Assembly: GCA_017962445.1 (NCBI GenBank)
Contig: JAGCVI010000004.1
Coordinates: 1 to 64,000 of the forward strand
Source: Bacteroidales bacterium
GTDB lineage: Bacteria; Bacteroidota; Bacteroidia; Bacteroidales; P3
Direction: 5' to 3'
DNA length: 64,000 nt
This document shows positions 1 to 6,995 of this stretch, in pieces. The notes under the pieces are model-generated. The model made no database searches. It was not told the DNA's origin and was given only the letters and a program-made list of their open reading frames with translations. Every line of letters starts with the position of its first letter. Position 1 is the first letter of the stretch. The position numbers were made by a program, and so were the translations under genes.

Positions 1-147
1 ACCTAATTGACTCGTCTTCGTGTCCTGCCTATACCTTAATATAAGCACTGACACACGCTATCTCTCATTTTTCATCCTTTTCAATGTCCTGTCGCCTTGC
101 GCCCTCTCCGTCTCACATTTCTAAAACCCTATTTTTTGAGCGAAAGC
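1..147 (-). other. Probable 5' leader of a stable RNA transcript running off the left edge
   Basis: A promoter at 141-160 on the minus strand matches the 20 bp signature found before all three tRNA genes here, so transcription should start near 147 and run leftwards out of the window. No tRNA is visible in the remaining bases and no convincing reading frame is present. A long leader without a tRNA suggests an rRNA operon leader, but no 16S sequence is included, so this is inference. The 165-332 stretch to its right is AT-rich and holds nothing else I can identify. Confidence 0.4.
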
Positions 148-160
148 GGCTGCAAAAATA
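141..160 (-). promoter_or_regulatory. Stable-RNA type promoter (-7 box plus CGCTTTCG start region)
   Basis: Read on the minus strand this is TATTTTTGCAGCCGCTTTCG. The TAnnTTTG part is the Bacteroidota -7 element, and the CGCTTTCG part is shared with the three tRNA promoters and the 22269 site. Confidence 0.7.
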
Positions 161-332
161 CAACCTTTTCCCATTCCACCAAAACTTTTTTGAAACTTTT
201 TTCGTTCTAAACAATTAAATATTTGTAAACCAAACTACTATACTATGAAAAAAATTTTATTTTATCCACATCCGACAGTTGAAAACACAAAAAAAACACT
301 CAAAATTTCAAAAAAAGCATACTAAACAAAAC

Positions 333-362
333 AAAAAGGACGATAATCAACATATCGTCCTT
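333..362 (-). terminator. Terminator after folA
   Basis: A perfect 9 bp inverted repeat (AAGGACGAT at 336-344 and ATCGTCCTT at 354-362) lies just past the folA stop codon. On the minus strand it is followed by a T-rich tract, as expected for an intrinsic terminator. Confidence 0.75.
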
Positions 363-387
363 ATTTTCATTTAATTATATCAATTTT

Positions 388-918
388 TTAGAACACAAAA
401 CCGCCCTTCTCCATGCGCTCATATTCCGCGAAACTGTAATACAATCCCGACTCCTCGTCAAAGAACCTTTCCGACACACTAACTTCCTTAAACACAGACT
501 TGTCTATCACTGGAAAGAATACATCCCCGTCAAAGTCATTCCAAACCCACGTCACATACAGCCTCGTCACAAACGGCAGAAAAGTCCTGTAAACAGCCGC
601 CCCTCCAATAACAAATACCTCATCTTCACCCTCAGTCATCCTCATCACTTTCGCCACCGAGCCGGCCCTTTCCGCGCCCTCTGACTCAAACGCCTCGTCA
701 TGCGTCAGCACAATGTTCCTGCGTTTCGGCAGCGGTCTTTTCGGCAGCGACTCCCACGTCCTGCGACCCATCACCACCGTGTGGCCGCTTGTCAGCCGCT
801 TGAAACGTTTCAAGTCCTCCGAAATGTGCCAAATCAAGTCGTTGTCACGGCCAATCGCCATATTCTGCGCCACCGCAACAATAATCGACAGATTCCTGTT
901 TTCAAAAACGTCAACCAT
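388..918 (-). CDS. folA: Dihydrofolate reductase
   Basis: Cytoplasmic enzyme that reduces dihydrofolate to tetrahydrofolate with NADPH, needed for thymidylate and purine synthesis. The 176 residues match the usual family length. Visible family features are the early I-I-V-A-V-A...IG strand and loop, the LIWHISEDLKRFK segment containing the substrate-binding acidic residue, the TVVMGRRTWESLP cofactor-binding segment, and VFVIGGAAVY in the C-terminal half. It starts at an ATG about 10 residues ahead of the first strand, so an internal start cannot be excluded. No thyA is adjacent in the window. A hairpin terminator follows directly. Confidence 0.93.
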   Translation of the reverse strand: MVDVFENRNLSIIVAVAQNMAIGRDNDLIWHISEDLKRFKRLTSGHTVVMGRRTWESLPKRPLPKRRNIVLTHDEAFESEGAERAGSVAKVMRMTEGEDEVFVIGGAAVYRTFLPFVTRLYVTWVWNDFDGDVFFPVIDKSVFKEVSVSERFFDEESGLYYSFAEYERMEKGGFVF

Positions 919-950
919 AACAAATAGTAAATATTATAAAAATAAAAATA

Positions 951-1001
951 TCCGTTCTCCCCTCTCCGTTCTCCGCTCTCCGCTCTCCTTTCCCCGTTCC
1001 C
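951..1001 (-). repeat. Heptamer tandem array after WG gene 1
   Basis: On the minus strand this consists of successive 7-mers related to AACGGAG (such as AGCGGAG, AGGGGAG, AACGGGG). It begins at the stop codon of the WG-repeat gene and runs into the folA upstream region. The same array type occurs inside the hydF 3' end and after the LuxR gene. Confidence 0.8.
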
Positions 1002-2191
1002 TACTCCTCCATCCACACAATCCTCCCCTTCTTGTCGATATACCCCTCTTTTCCATCCTTCTCCACTCTCGCCAGTCCCTTTCTGAAGCTAGTCGCATCA
1101 TCAAACCGCGGCTCAATCACCACCTTGCCATTCTTGTCTATATAGCCATTCTTCTCACCCTTCATCAAATATGCCAGCCCCTCGCTGAAGTCCCCTGGAA
1201 TCTCAAACTGCGGCTCTATCACCACCTTGCCCTTCTTGTCTATATAGCCCCACTTTCCTCCAATCTTAACCGCCGCCAAGCCTTCACTGAAACTACCGGC
1301 CTCGTCAAACTTCGCCTCAATCACCATCTTCCCGCTCTTGTCAATAAAGCCGCACTTGCCGTTATCAACATCACCTATTCTTACAACAGCCAGACCGTCA
1401 CTGAAATAACAAGTCCAATCAAACTTCGCCTCTATCACCAACTTGCCGCTCTTGTCTACGAACCCCCACTTCCCTTCCTTGTTCACTGCCGCCAAACCGT
1501 CATGGAAATCAAGCACATCCCAATATTGCGGTTCTATCACCATCTTCCCTCTGTTGTCCATAAAGCCCCAATTCCAATCCTTCGCCACAGCTATCAGCCC
1601 CTCGCTGAACCTCGTCACCGCGTCAAACTCATAACCCGTCAACATCTTCCCGTTCCTGTCGATAAAACCCCTCTTGCCGGCCTCCCAATCCCCTTCAACT
1701 ACTGCCGCCAAACCATCATCGAAAGGACCCGCAAAATCAAACTGCGGCTCAATCACAATCTTGCCGTTCCTGTCAATATAGCCACTCTTCTCCGTTTCCT
1801 CGTCCCAAACCGTCACTTCTGCCAGTCCCTCGCTGAAAGGTCCCGCACCGTCAAACTGCGGCTCGATAACCATCCTGCCGCTTTTGTCTATATATCCCCA
1901 CTTGTCCCCGACCTTCACAGCCGCCAGCCCCTCGTCGAAAAAATATGGAGCATCGTCATACTTCGGCTCAATCACAATCCGGCCCGTCCTGTCTATATAT
2001 CCGTATTTTCCATTCACCCTGATGATAAACAAATCCACATCCCCATCCTTCACCGCCTCATCCGACCTCACAAAACTTTTCCCATCCGCATCGCATACCA
2101 TGTCCCTGTCGACCCGTGCAAAAGCCGACACCATCATCCCCGCAGCCACAACCGCCGCCACCTCAAACATTTTAACAATATTTCCTTTCAT
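1001..2191 (-). CDS. WG-repeat protein 1, exported
   Basis: A 396-residue protein made almost wholly of about ten WG repeats. Each is roughly 30-45 residues with a core like W-G-[YF]-I-D-K-x-G-K-x-V-I-E-P-x-[FY]-D, followed by F-S-E-G-L-A-x-V. The N-terminus carries a hydrophobic signal segment (residues about 5-25) without a lipobox cysteine, so it is probably exported. WG repeats are known as beta-rich modules, but their biochemical role is unsettled and no enzyme domain is visible. It is one of five such proteins in 17 kb, all on the minus strand. Its signal region resembles those of the proteins at 14061 and 16553, suggesting duplication. Confidence 0.88.
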   Translation of the reverse strand: MKGNIVKMFEVAAVVAAGMMVSAFARVDRDMVCDADGKSFVRSDEAVKDGDVDLFIIRVNGKYGYIDRTGRIVIEPKYDDAPYFFDEGLAAVKVGDKWGYIDKSGRMVIEPQFDGAGPFSEGLAEVTVWDEETEKSGYIDRNGKIVIEPQFDFAGPFDDGLAAVVEGDWEAGKRGFIDRNGKMLTGYEFDAVTRFSEGLIAVAKDWNWGFMDNRGKMVIEPQYWDVLDFHDGLAAVNKEGKWGFVDKSGKLVIEAKFDWTCYFSDGLAVVRIGDVDNGKCGFIDKSGKMVIEAKFDEAGSFSEGLAAVKIGGKWGYIDKKGKVVIEPQFEIPGDFSEGLAYLMKGEKNGYIDKNGKVVIEPRFDDATSFRKGLARVEKDGKEGYIDKKGRIVWMEE

Positions 2192-2280
2192 ATTACTTTA
2201 AAAGATATAGATTATTAAATTTCAACTTTCAAAATTAATCTCGCCCCATTAGCCCTATAGGAACTATCATCTTTCAAAAT

Positions 2281-3552
2281 TCACTCCGTTCTCCCCTCTC
2301 CGTTTTCCGTTCTCCCCTCTCCGTTTTCCGTTCTCCGTTTTCCGTTCTCCACCCCCTTCACCGCTCTCTCAAAAATCCCGTTCAGGTAAGCCAACGCCAT
2401 ACCATAGTTCGACACCGGCACCCCCGCGTCAATCGCCGGAGCCAGCCGCGACGCCAGCTGCTTCGGGGTCACCACACATCCACCACACTGAATCACAAGC
2501 CTATAGTCTGTCAGCGGTCTCTCTATCGCCGACAGCCCGGCCACCGCGTCAAACTCCAATCGGCAGCCCGCGTGTTTTTCTATCAGCCGCGGCAGCTTCA
2601 CCCTCCCTATGTCCTCGCATGTCACGTTGTGCGTGCACGACTCCAGCATCAGCACCCTGTCGCCCTCTTTCAGGCTGTCCAGCGTTGGCGTCCCCTTCAC
2701 GTATTCCTCAAACAGACCCTTTGCCCTTGCCAGCACCACACTGAACGACGTCAGTCGCACCTCCTCGGGAACCACCTTCGACACAAACCCAAACACCTGG
2801 CTGTCAGTTACAACCAGACTCGGTTTCTCGCCCATCCCCCTCAGCGTCTCCTCCAGCTCCGTCTCCTTGCACACTATTGCTATTGCGTCGTTGTCCAGAA
2901 TATCTCTAAGCACCTGCACCTGAGGCAGTATCATTCTTCCTTCCGGTGCCGAACTGTCAATCGGCGTCACCATCACAATCCTGTCACCCTTGCCTATCAC
3001 GCCGCCCAGCAGCGACCGGTGCCTGTACGCCGTCTCCGGCAACGCATCCCTTATCTCGCCAAGCATCGTTTCTCTCACCGACCCATCCAACACATTGAAA
3101 ACAAAAGGCTTCACCCCCGCTTCCTTCTCTACAGTCTTCAAAAATTCCTCCCTCGGGGCCACCCTGTCCGACTGGCCGTAAACCACCGTCATCGCCACCT
3201 TCTCCTTTCTGCACAGCGCCACGAAATTCCTCTCCACATCTCCAAACACGTTGTTCGCCACCATCAGCACCGCCAAATCGCACTGCTTCAGCTCCGCCAG
3301 CGACTTCTCCACCCTCTGCCTGCCAAGCTCGCCTTCGTCGTCCAGACCGGCCGTGTCAACCCACACCACAGGCCCCACGCCGCCTATCTCCATCGTCTTC
3401 CTCACCGGGTCCGTCGTCGCCCCGGCCGTCGCCGAGACAATGGCAATCTCCTGACCCGTCAGATAGTTTATCAGCGAGCTCTTCCCGTGGTTTCTCCTTC
3501 CGAAAATGCCGATTCTAGGCTTCAGTTCATTCCCTTTCATATTCATTTTCAA
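2281..3552 (-). CDS. hydF: [FeFe]-hydrogenase maturation GTPase HydF
   Basis: Scaffold GTPase that carries the 2Fe subcluster precursor made by HydE and HydG and delivers it to apo-[FeFe] hydrogenase. The N-terminal G domain shows the P-loop GRRNHGKSS (about residue 18) and a switch II W-V-D-T-A-G-L. The C-terminal half has the cluster-binding cysteines, CTHN and, later, CGGC. The residue before CGGC is Gln where many family members have His. No hydE, hydG or hydrogenase gene is in the window. The last ~21 residues are not family-like: they are the translation of a heptamer DNA repeat. An alternative start lies 4 codons downstream. Confidence 0.93.
   Translation of the reverse strand: MKMNMKGNELKPRIGIFGRRNHGKSSLINYLTGQEIAIVSATAGATTDPVRKTMEIGGVGPVVWVDTAGLDDEGELGRQRVEKSLAELKQCDLAVLMVANNVFGDVERNFVALCRKEKVAMTVVYGQSDRVAPREEFLKTVEKEAGVKPFVFNVLDGSVRETMLGEIRDALPETAYRHRSLLGGVIGKGDRIVMVTPIDSSAPEGRMILPQVQVLRDILDNDAIAIVCKETELEETLRGMGEKPSLVVTDSQVFGFVSKVVPEEVRLTSFSVVLARAKGLFEEYVKGTPTLDSLKEGDRVLMLESCTHNVTCEDIGRVKLPRLIEKHAGCRLEFDAVAGLSAIERPLTDYRLVIQCGGCVVTPKQLASRLAPAIDAGVPVSNYGMALAYLNGIFERAVKGVENGKRRTENGEGRTENGEGRTE
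2284..2350 (-). repeat. Heptamer tandem array translated into the hydF C-terminus
   Basis: On the minus strand, 7-mers AACGGAG, AACGGAA and AGGGGAG repeat in strict 7-base register up to the stop codon. Three 7-mers make 21 bases, so the array encodes a 7-residue repeat of the type N-G-E-G-R-T-E. Confidence 0.85.
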
Positions 3553-3577
3553 TCAGTCGTTTACAACAATCAGAATG

Positions 3578-3585
3578 CAAAAATA
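3578..3585 (-). promoter_or_regulatory. -7 promoter element for hydF
   Basis: TATTTTTG on the minus strand, about 26 bases upstream of the hydF start codon; it fits the TAnnTTTG consensus. Confidence 0.55.
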
Positions 3586-3652
3586 CACTATTTTTCACAC
3601 ACGGCAAAATAAAATTCCAAATCCTTAGTTTAAAATAAAATAATAATTCAAT

Positions 3653-4777
3653 ATGCCCGTCCGACCCTCCATCCCAGCCGACCTCCCGCGCCTCATGCCT
3701 CTCTTCGACCACTCGCGTTCCCTGATGCGTGCCGCCGGCAACATCAACCAGTGGGTCAACGGCTACCCCTCCGTCGAGGCCATAACCCACGACATCGCCC
3801 ACGGGCAAAGTTTCGTCATCCACCAAGGCGACGCCATCCTCGGCACCTTCGCCTTCATCCTCGGACCCGACCCCACCTACACCGAAATCCAAGGCGGCTC
3901 CTGGCTCCATCCCGACCGTCCCTACGGCACCGTCCATCGCCTCGCCAAGGCTCCGGGCACCCGCGGCATCTTTAAAACCTGCTTCGACTGGTGCTGCACA
4001 CAGGCCACCTCCGTACGTGCCGACACCCATGCCGACAACGCCACAATGCTCACCCTGCTCAGCGACTACGGCTTCTCCTTCCGCGGCATCATCCACCTCG
4101 CCGACGGCTCACCGCGCCACGCCTTCCAGCTATTCCCCTCCTCCACCCTCTGCCAGCCCCTCGTCGACTATATCGAAGCGGACATCCTCCCCCGCTACGA
4201 CAACTTCGACGCCGCACACCGCCGCGACCACGCCCTCTCCGTCATAGCCAACAGCCTCGACCTCGCACGCCACTACGACGTCGACATCAACATGGTCTAC
4301 ACCGTCGCCGCCTACCACGATCTCGGACTCGTCAACGGCCGCGAGCGCCATCACCTCGATTCCGCCGGCATACTTCTGGCCGACAACCGTCTGCTCCAGT
4401 GGTTCGAGCCCGCACAGCTCCAAGTCATGGCTCAGGCCGCCGCCGACCACCGCGCCTCCTCGGCCCAGCCGCCGCAAACCATCTACGGACGCATCGTCGC
4501 CGAGGCCGACCGCGACATCGACCCCCTCAAAATCATTCAGCGCACCGTCCAGTTCGGACTCGACAACTACCCCTCACTCTCCCCCGACCAGCACTGGCAG
4601 CGCGCACTCGCCCACCTCAACGAGAAATACGGTTCCTCCGGCTACCTCAAGCTCTTCCTCCCCGAGTCGCCAAACGCACAGCGGCTCGCCGAGCTCCGCG
4701 ACATCATCGCCGACACCCCCCGGCTCCGCGAAATCTTCAACCAATTCTTCACCCGATTTTCCGATTCCAGCCGCTGA
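3653..4777 (+). CDS. GNAT acetyltransferase-HD phosphohydrolase fusion
   Basis: A 374-residue two-domain cytoplasmic protein. Residues about 1-160 resemble a GNAT N-acetyltransferase (V-R-P-S-I-P-A-D-L start; central LAKAPGTRGI stretch where acetyl-CoA would bind; late N-A-T-M-L-T-L-L-S-D-Y-G-F-S helix). Residues about 170-370 form an HD domain, with an upstream His in RRDHALSV, the metal-binding pair in AAYHDLGL, a further His in AADHRAS and an Asp in AEADRD. HD domains of this type hydrolyse phosphate esters or anhydrides. Substrates cannot be read from the sequence. The gene stands alone, divergent from hydF and followed by tRNA-Val. Confidence 0.82.
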   Translation: MPVRPSIPADLPRLMPLFDHSRSLMRAAGNINQWVNGYPSVEAITHDIAHGQSFVIHQGDAILGTFAFILGPDPTYTEIQGGSWLHPDRPYGTVHRLAKAPGTRGIFKTCFDWCCTQATSVRADTHADNATMLTLLSDYGFSFRGIIHLADGSPRHAFQLFPSSTLCQPLVDYIEADILPRYDNFDAAHRRDHALSVIANSLDLARHYDVDINMVYTVAAYHDLGLVNGRERHHLDSAGILLADNRLLQWFEPAQLQVMAQAAADHRASSAQPPQTIYGRIVAEADRDIDPLKIIQRTVQFGLDNYPSLSPDQHWQRALAHLNEKYGSSGYLKLFLPESPNAQRLAELRDIIADTPRLREIFNQFFTRFSDSSR

Positions 4778-4936
4778 CCCAGCCCCCTCACGCATAACAG
4801 CCACACCGCCGAAGACAAAAAATTCCGTTCCGGCACCACACTCCCTCTACTCTGACTATCACCACACTACACCTCAAAAACCGCCCATTCCAAGCCCTCC
4901 CCGAAAAAAATCTGTTGCCCATTCAAAAAAACTTCG

Positions 4937-4956
4937 TACTTTTGCACCCGCTTTCG
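4937..4956 (+). promoter_or_regulatory. Promoter of tRNA-Val(CAC)
   Basis: TACTTTTGCACCCGCTTTCG, ending 12 bases before the tRNA. A TTG lies about 20 bases upstream of the TA, as expected for the -33 element. The 20 bases are identical to those before the second tRNA-Val. Confidence 0.8.
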
Positions 4957-4968
4957 CAAAACCTAAAC

Positions 4969-5043
4969 GGTCTGTTAGCTCAGTTGGTTCAGAGCGCTTC
5001 CTTCACACGGAAGAGGTCTACAGTTCGAATCTGTAACAGACCA
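4969..5043 (+). tRNA. tRNA-Val, anticodon CAC
   Basis: A full cloverleaf can be drawn: acceptor GGTCTGT with ACAGACC, D stem GCTC with GAGC, anticodon stem CTTCC with GGAAG around loop TTCACAC (anticodon CAC, codon GUG), and T stem TACAG with CTGTA around TTCGAAT. The discriminator base is A. CCA is not encoded. A hairpin terminator follows within 10 bases, so this is a single-gene transcript. Confidence 0.95.
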
Positions 5044-5049
5044 CAGCCC

Positions 5050-5074
5050 AGCCCCTCAAACAGGGGCTTTTTTT
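5050..5074 (+). terminator. Terminator of tRNA-Val(CAC)
   Basis: AGCCCCT and AGGGGCT pair around a short CAAAC loop and are followed by a run of T. Confidence 0.85.
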
Positions 5075-5098
5075 CAATCTAAAACAACCTCCTTTATT

Positions 5099-5539
5099 AT
5101 GAAAAAGTTATTCATCGTGTTTGCCGTATCCTGCGCATTGTTGACTGGCTGCACCAAATCCTCATCCAAGAAAGATTCAAACAAAGATTTTCTGGACAAG
5201 AGTATTGCCGAGAAACTGACAGTAAAAGAACTATCAAGCATTATCGAGGACGACAGTACCTTTGCCGGACGATACGAATTAATCAGAAGCGTGTACGACA
5301 ACCTTCCCGAAACCCAGCAGGCCACCTATTATAATATTACCTACAAGGGCCTCAACGAATTCTATTCACAATACAGTCACTATGCCGACTTTTATTTCCT
5401 GATGAACGGACAAAAATCGCCTAATAATAATTCAACTAATACTAACGACACAACTACTACCACACTTCCTGTAATTGATACAGCAGAATTCAATAAGGCA
5501 GCTGCTGATTTAGTTAAAGAACTTGGTTTAGAAGAATAA
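5099..5539 (+). CDS. Small lipoprotein of unknown function
   Basis: A 146-residue protein with a clear type II signal peptide: Lys-rich start, hydrophobic core and lipobox LLTGC with the cysteine near residue 18, so it should be lipid-anchored in the envelope. After the cysteine comes a Ser/Lys-rich linker, a helical charged region, then an Asn/Thr-rich low-complexity stretch (about residues 105-125) and a short acidic tail. I recognise no domain. It lies alone between the tRNA terminator and its own terminator at 5595. Base composition is more AT-rich than in the flanking genes. Confidence 0.75.
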   Translation: MKKLFIVFAVSCALLTGCTKSSSKKDSNKDFLDKSIAEKLTVKELSSIIEDDSTFAGRYELIRSVYDNLPETQQATYYNITYKGLNEFYSQYSHYADFYFLMNGQKSPNNNSTNTNDTTTTTLPVIDTAEFNKAAADLVKELGLEE

Positions 5540-5594
5540 AACAAAAGCCCATTCTCTTTAATTAGGGTCTGGGCTTATAATTCTATCCACCCAC

Positions 5595-5625
5595 AAGAGG
5601 TTCTTTACGAACCTCTTCTTTTTTA
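5595..5625 (+). terminator. Terminator after the small lipoprotein gene
   Basis: AAGAGGTTC (5595-5603) pairs with GAACCTCTT (5609-5617) and is followed by a T-rich run. A second, weaker inverted repeat (AAGCCC/GGGCTT, about 5544-5575) lies between it and the stop codon. Confidence 0.75.
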
Positions 5626-5720
5626 TCCACCCCCCCTGCAAAAAAAAACTCACTTTTCGTGTAAGATTTCGCCGCCTTTTACGTCTTATAGGTAAACAAC
5701 CGCCTCATCGCGGCTCAAGA

Positions 5721-6215
5721 ATGAATCAGGAAGAGTTCAAAACCAACATATTGCCCCTTCAGCCTGCCATGCAGCTACTCGCCGAACGCATACTCGGCAA
5801 CCCCGACGACGCCGCAGACACCGTCCAGGAAGTCTTCATCTCCCTCTGGGACAAGCGTTCTGAACTCGACAGCATCGTCCGGCTCAAAAACTACTGCCTC
5901 CAGTCCGTCCGCCTTCGCTGCATCGACATCCTGCGCAAACACAAAAACGACACGCTGCAACCCGACGCCATCGAAACCCCGACCGACCAGGCCATGTTCG
6001 ACGAGGTCGAAGAAAACGAACGCCGCTACTCCCTCCTCAACTCTCTCCTGCTGCAACTGCCCGACAAGCAACGTAAAATCATTCAAATGAAATATTTCGA
6101 CAACTGCGACACCCAGCAGATGGAAGCCTCTCTCCAGATGAGCAGCGCCAACATCTACACCTCCCTTTCGAGGGCTCTGCAGTCGCTTCGCGAAAAAATG
6201 GAAAAAGCCTTATGA
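5721..6215 (+). CDS. ECF-type RNA polymerase sigma factor
   Basis: A 164-residue sigma-70 family protein of extracytoplasmic-function size. Region 2 is seen in the stretch around residues 20-80 (A-D-T-V-Q-E-V-F-I-S-L-W motif typical of region 2.2, then R-L-K-N-Y-C helix). Region 4 is seen near residues 110-160 (LLQLPDKQRKIIQMKYFD, then a helix-turn-helix). Regions 1 and 3 are absent, as expected for the group. It overlaps the next gene by 4 bases (ATGA), indicating translational coupling. It probably directs transcription of its own operon and possibly other envelope genes, held in check by the downstream membrane protein. Confidence 0.92.
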   Translation: MNQEEFKTNILPLQPAMQLLAERILGNPDDAADTVQEVFISLWDKRSELDSIVRLKNYCLQSVRLRCIDILRKHKNDTLQPDAIETPTDQAMFDEVEENERRYSLLNSLLLQLPDKQRKIIQMKYFDNCDTQQMEASLQMSSANIYTSLSRALQSLREKMEKAL

Positions 6216-6922
6216 AACAACGCCTTGAAATAGAAGACCTCATCGCCGCCGAACAACGCCACCAGGCCGACCTCCGTCGCCAGCAGCAGCTCTCCGACCT
6301 CATCGACCAGCTAGCCGCCGCCGAAACCAAAGCCGGAGCTGCAAGCGCCGCCACCGCAACCAAAGCTGCCGCGAAAACCGATGAAAACGAATCTCGCCGC
6401 CGTCCCATTTGGTTCTGGTTCAGTGCCGCCGCCTGCCTGCTCCTGCTTGTAACCATAGGCCTCCGCCATCTCACCTATCGTCCCGCCGACACCCCTGCCC
6501 CCACAATCCTTGCCTCCACCGACACACCCACCGTCCCCCCTGTCGACACCATACCTGCCACCACCACGCCTCAAACACTCACTCCCTCAACCTCTGCACC
6601 CCTTCTGGCCAGCCTCCCGACAACAAACTACAAACCCGAAGCCTCCGCGCCAACTGAAAAAGCCGAAGAAGAGCCCGTCATCCCCGAGCCTCCCCTTGAA
6701 ATCGAAACCCCAGTGTTCTCAAATTCCTCTTCCACTCAGCCCCTCATCGCCGAAGCCCCGAAAGTCTTCGAACGCACCTCCAACCGCCTCGTCGCCACCA
6801 CCGGCAACACCACTCAGCGCAATCTCCGCCAACCTTCACCCGAACCCGAAACCCAGCCCATTGCATTCTTCGTCCCCAAAGGCACATCAGCCCTCTTCGA
6901 CCTCGCTAAAATCCCCTTCTAA
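6212..6922 (+). CDS. Single-pass membrane protein, candidate anti-sigma factor
   Basis: A 236-residue protein with a cytoplasmic N-terminus of about 65 residues rich in Ala, Gln and Glu, one transmembrane segment near residues 68-85 (WFWFSAAACLLLLVTIGL), then a Pro/Thr-rich periplasmic region of about 150 residues. This layout and the ATGA overlap with the sigma factor suggest an anti-sigma role. However, no FecR or zinc-binding anti-sigma motif (HxxxCxxC) is visible, so the role is inferred from position only. The C-terminal end, I-A-F-F-V-P-K-G-T, could be a small folded tail. Confidence 0.7.
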   Translation: MKQRLEIEDLIAAEQRHQADLRRQQQLSDLIDQLAAAETKAGAASAATATKAAAKTDENESRRRPIWFWFSAAACLLLLVTIGLRHLTYRPADTPAPTILASTDTPTVPPVDTIPATTTPQTLTPSTSAPLLASLPTTNYKPEASAPTEKAEEEPVIPEPPLEIETPVFSNSSSTQPLIAEAPKVFERTSNRLVATTGNTTQRNLRQPSPEPETQPIAFFVPKGTSALFDLAKIPF

Positions 6923-6995
6923 AACACATTATACCTATTTGCCCTAAAAGTCCTATTAGTCTTAAAAAAACAACAATCTCAACCCTCTTAATCCC

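Noticed and set aside
713..2218. A 501-residue open frame on the plus strand
   Set aside because: It is antisense to the WG-repeat gene and folA. The WG repeat composition keeps the opposite strand free of stops; the translation is low-complexity with no signal or domain.
2572..3612. A 346-residue plus-strand frame opposite hydF
   Set aside because: Shadow of a clear HydF gene; its His/Arg-rich translation has no family features.
3991..4797. A 268-residue frame overlapping the GNAT-HD gene
   Set aside because: Arg/Pro/His-rich translation typical of a frame-shifted reading of a GC-rich gene; no domain.
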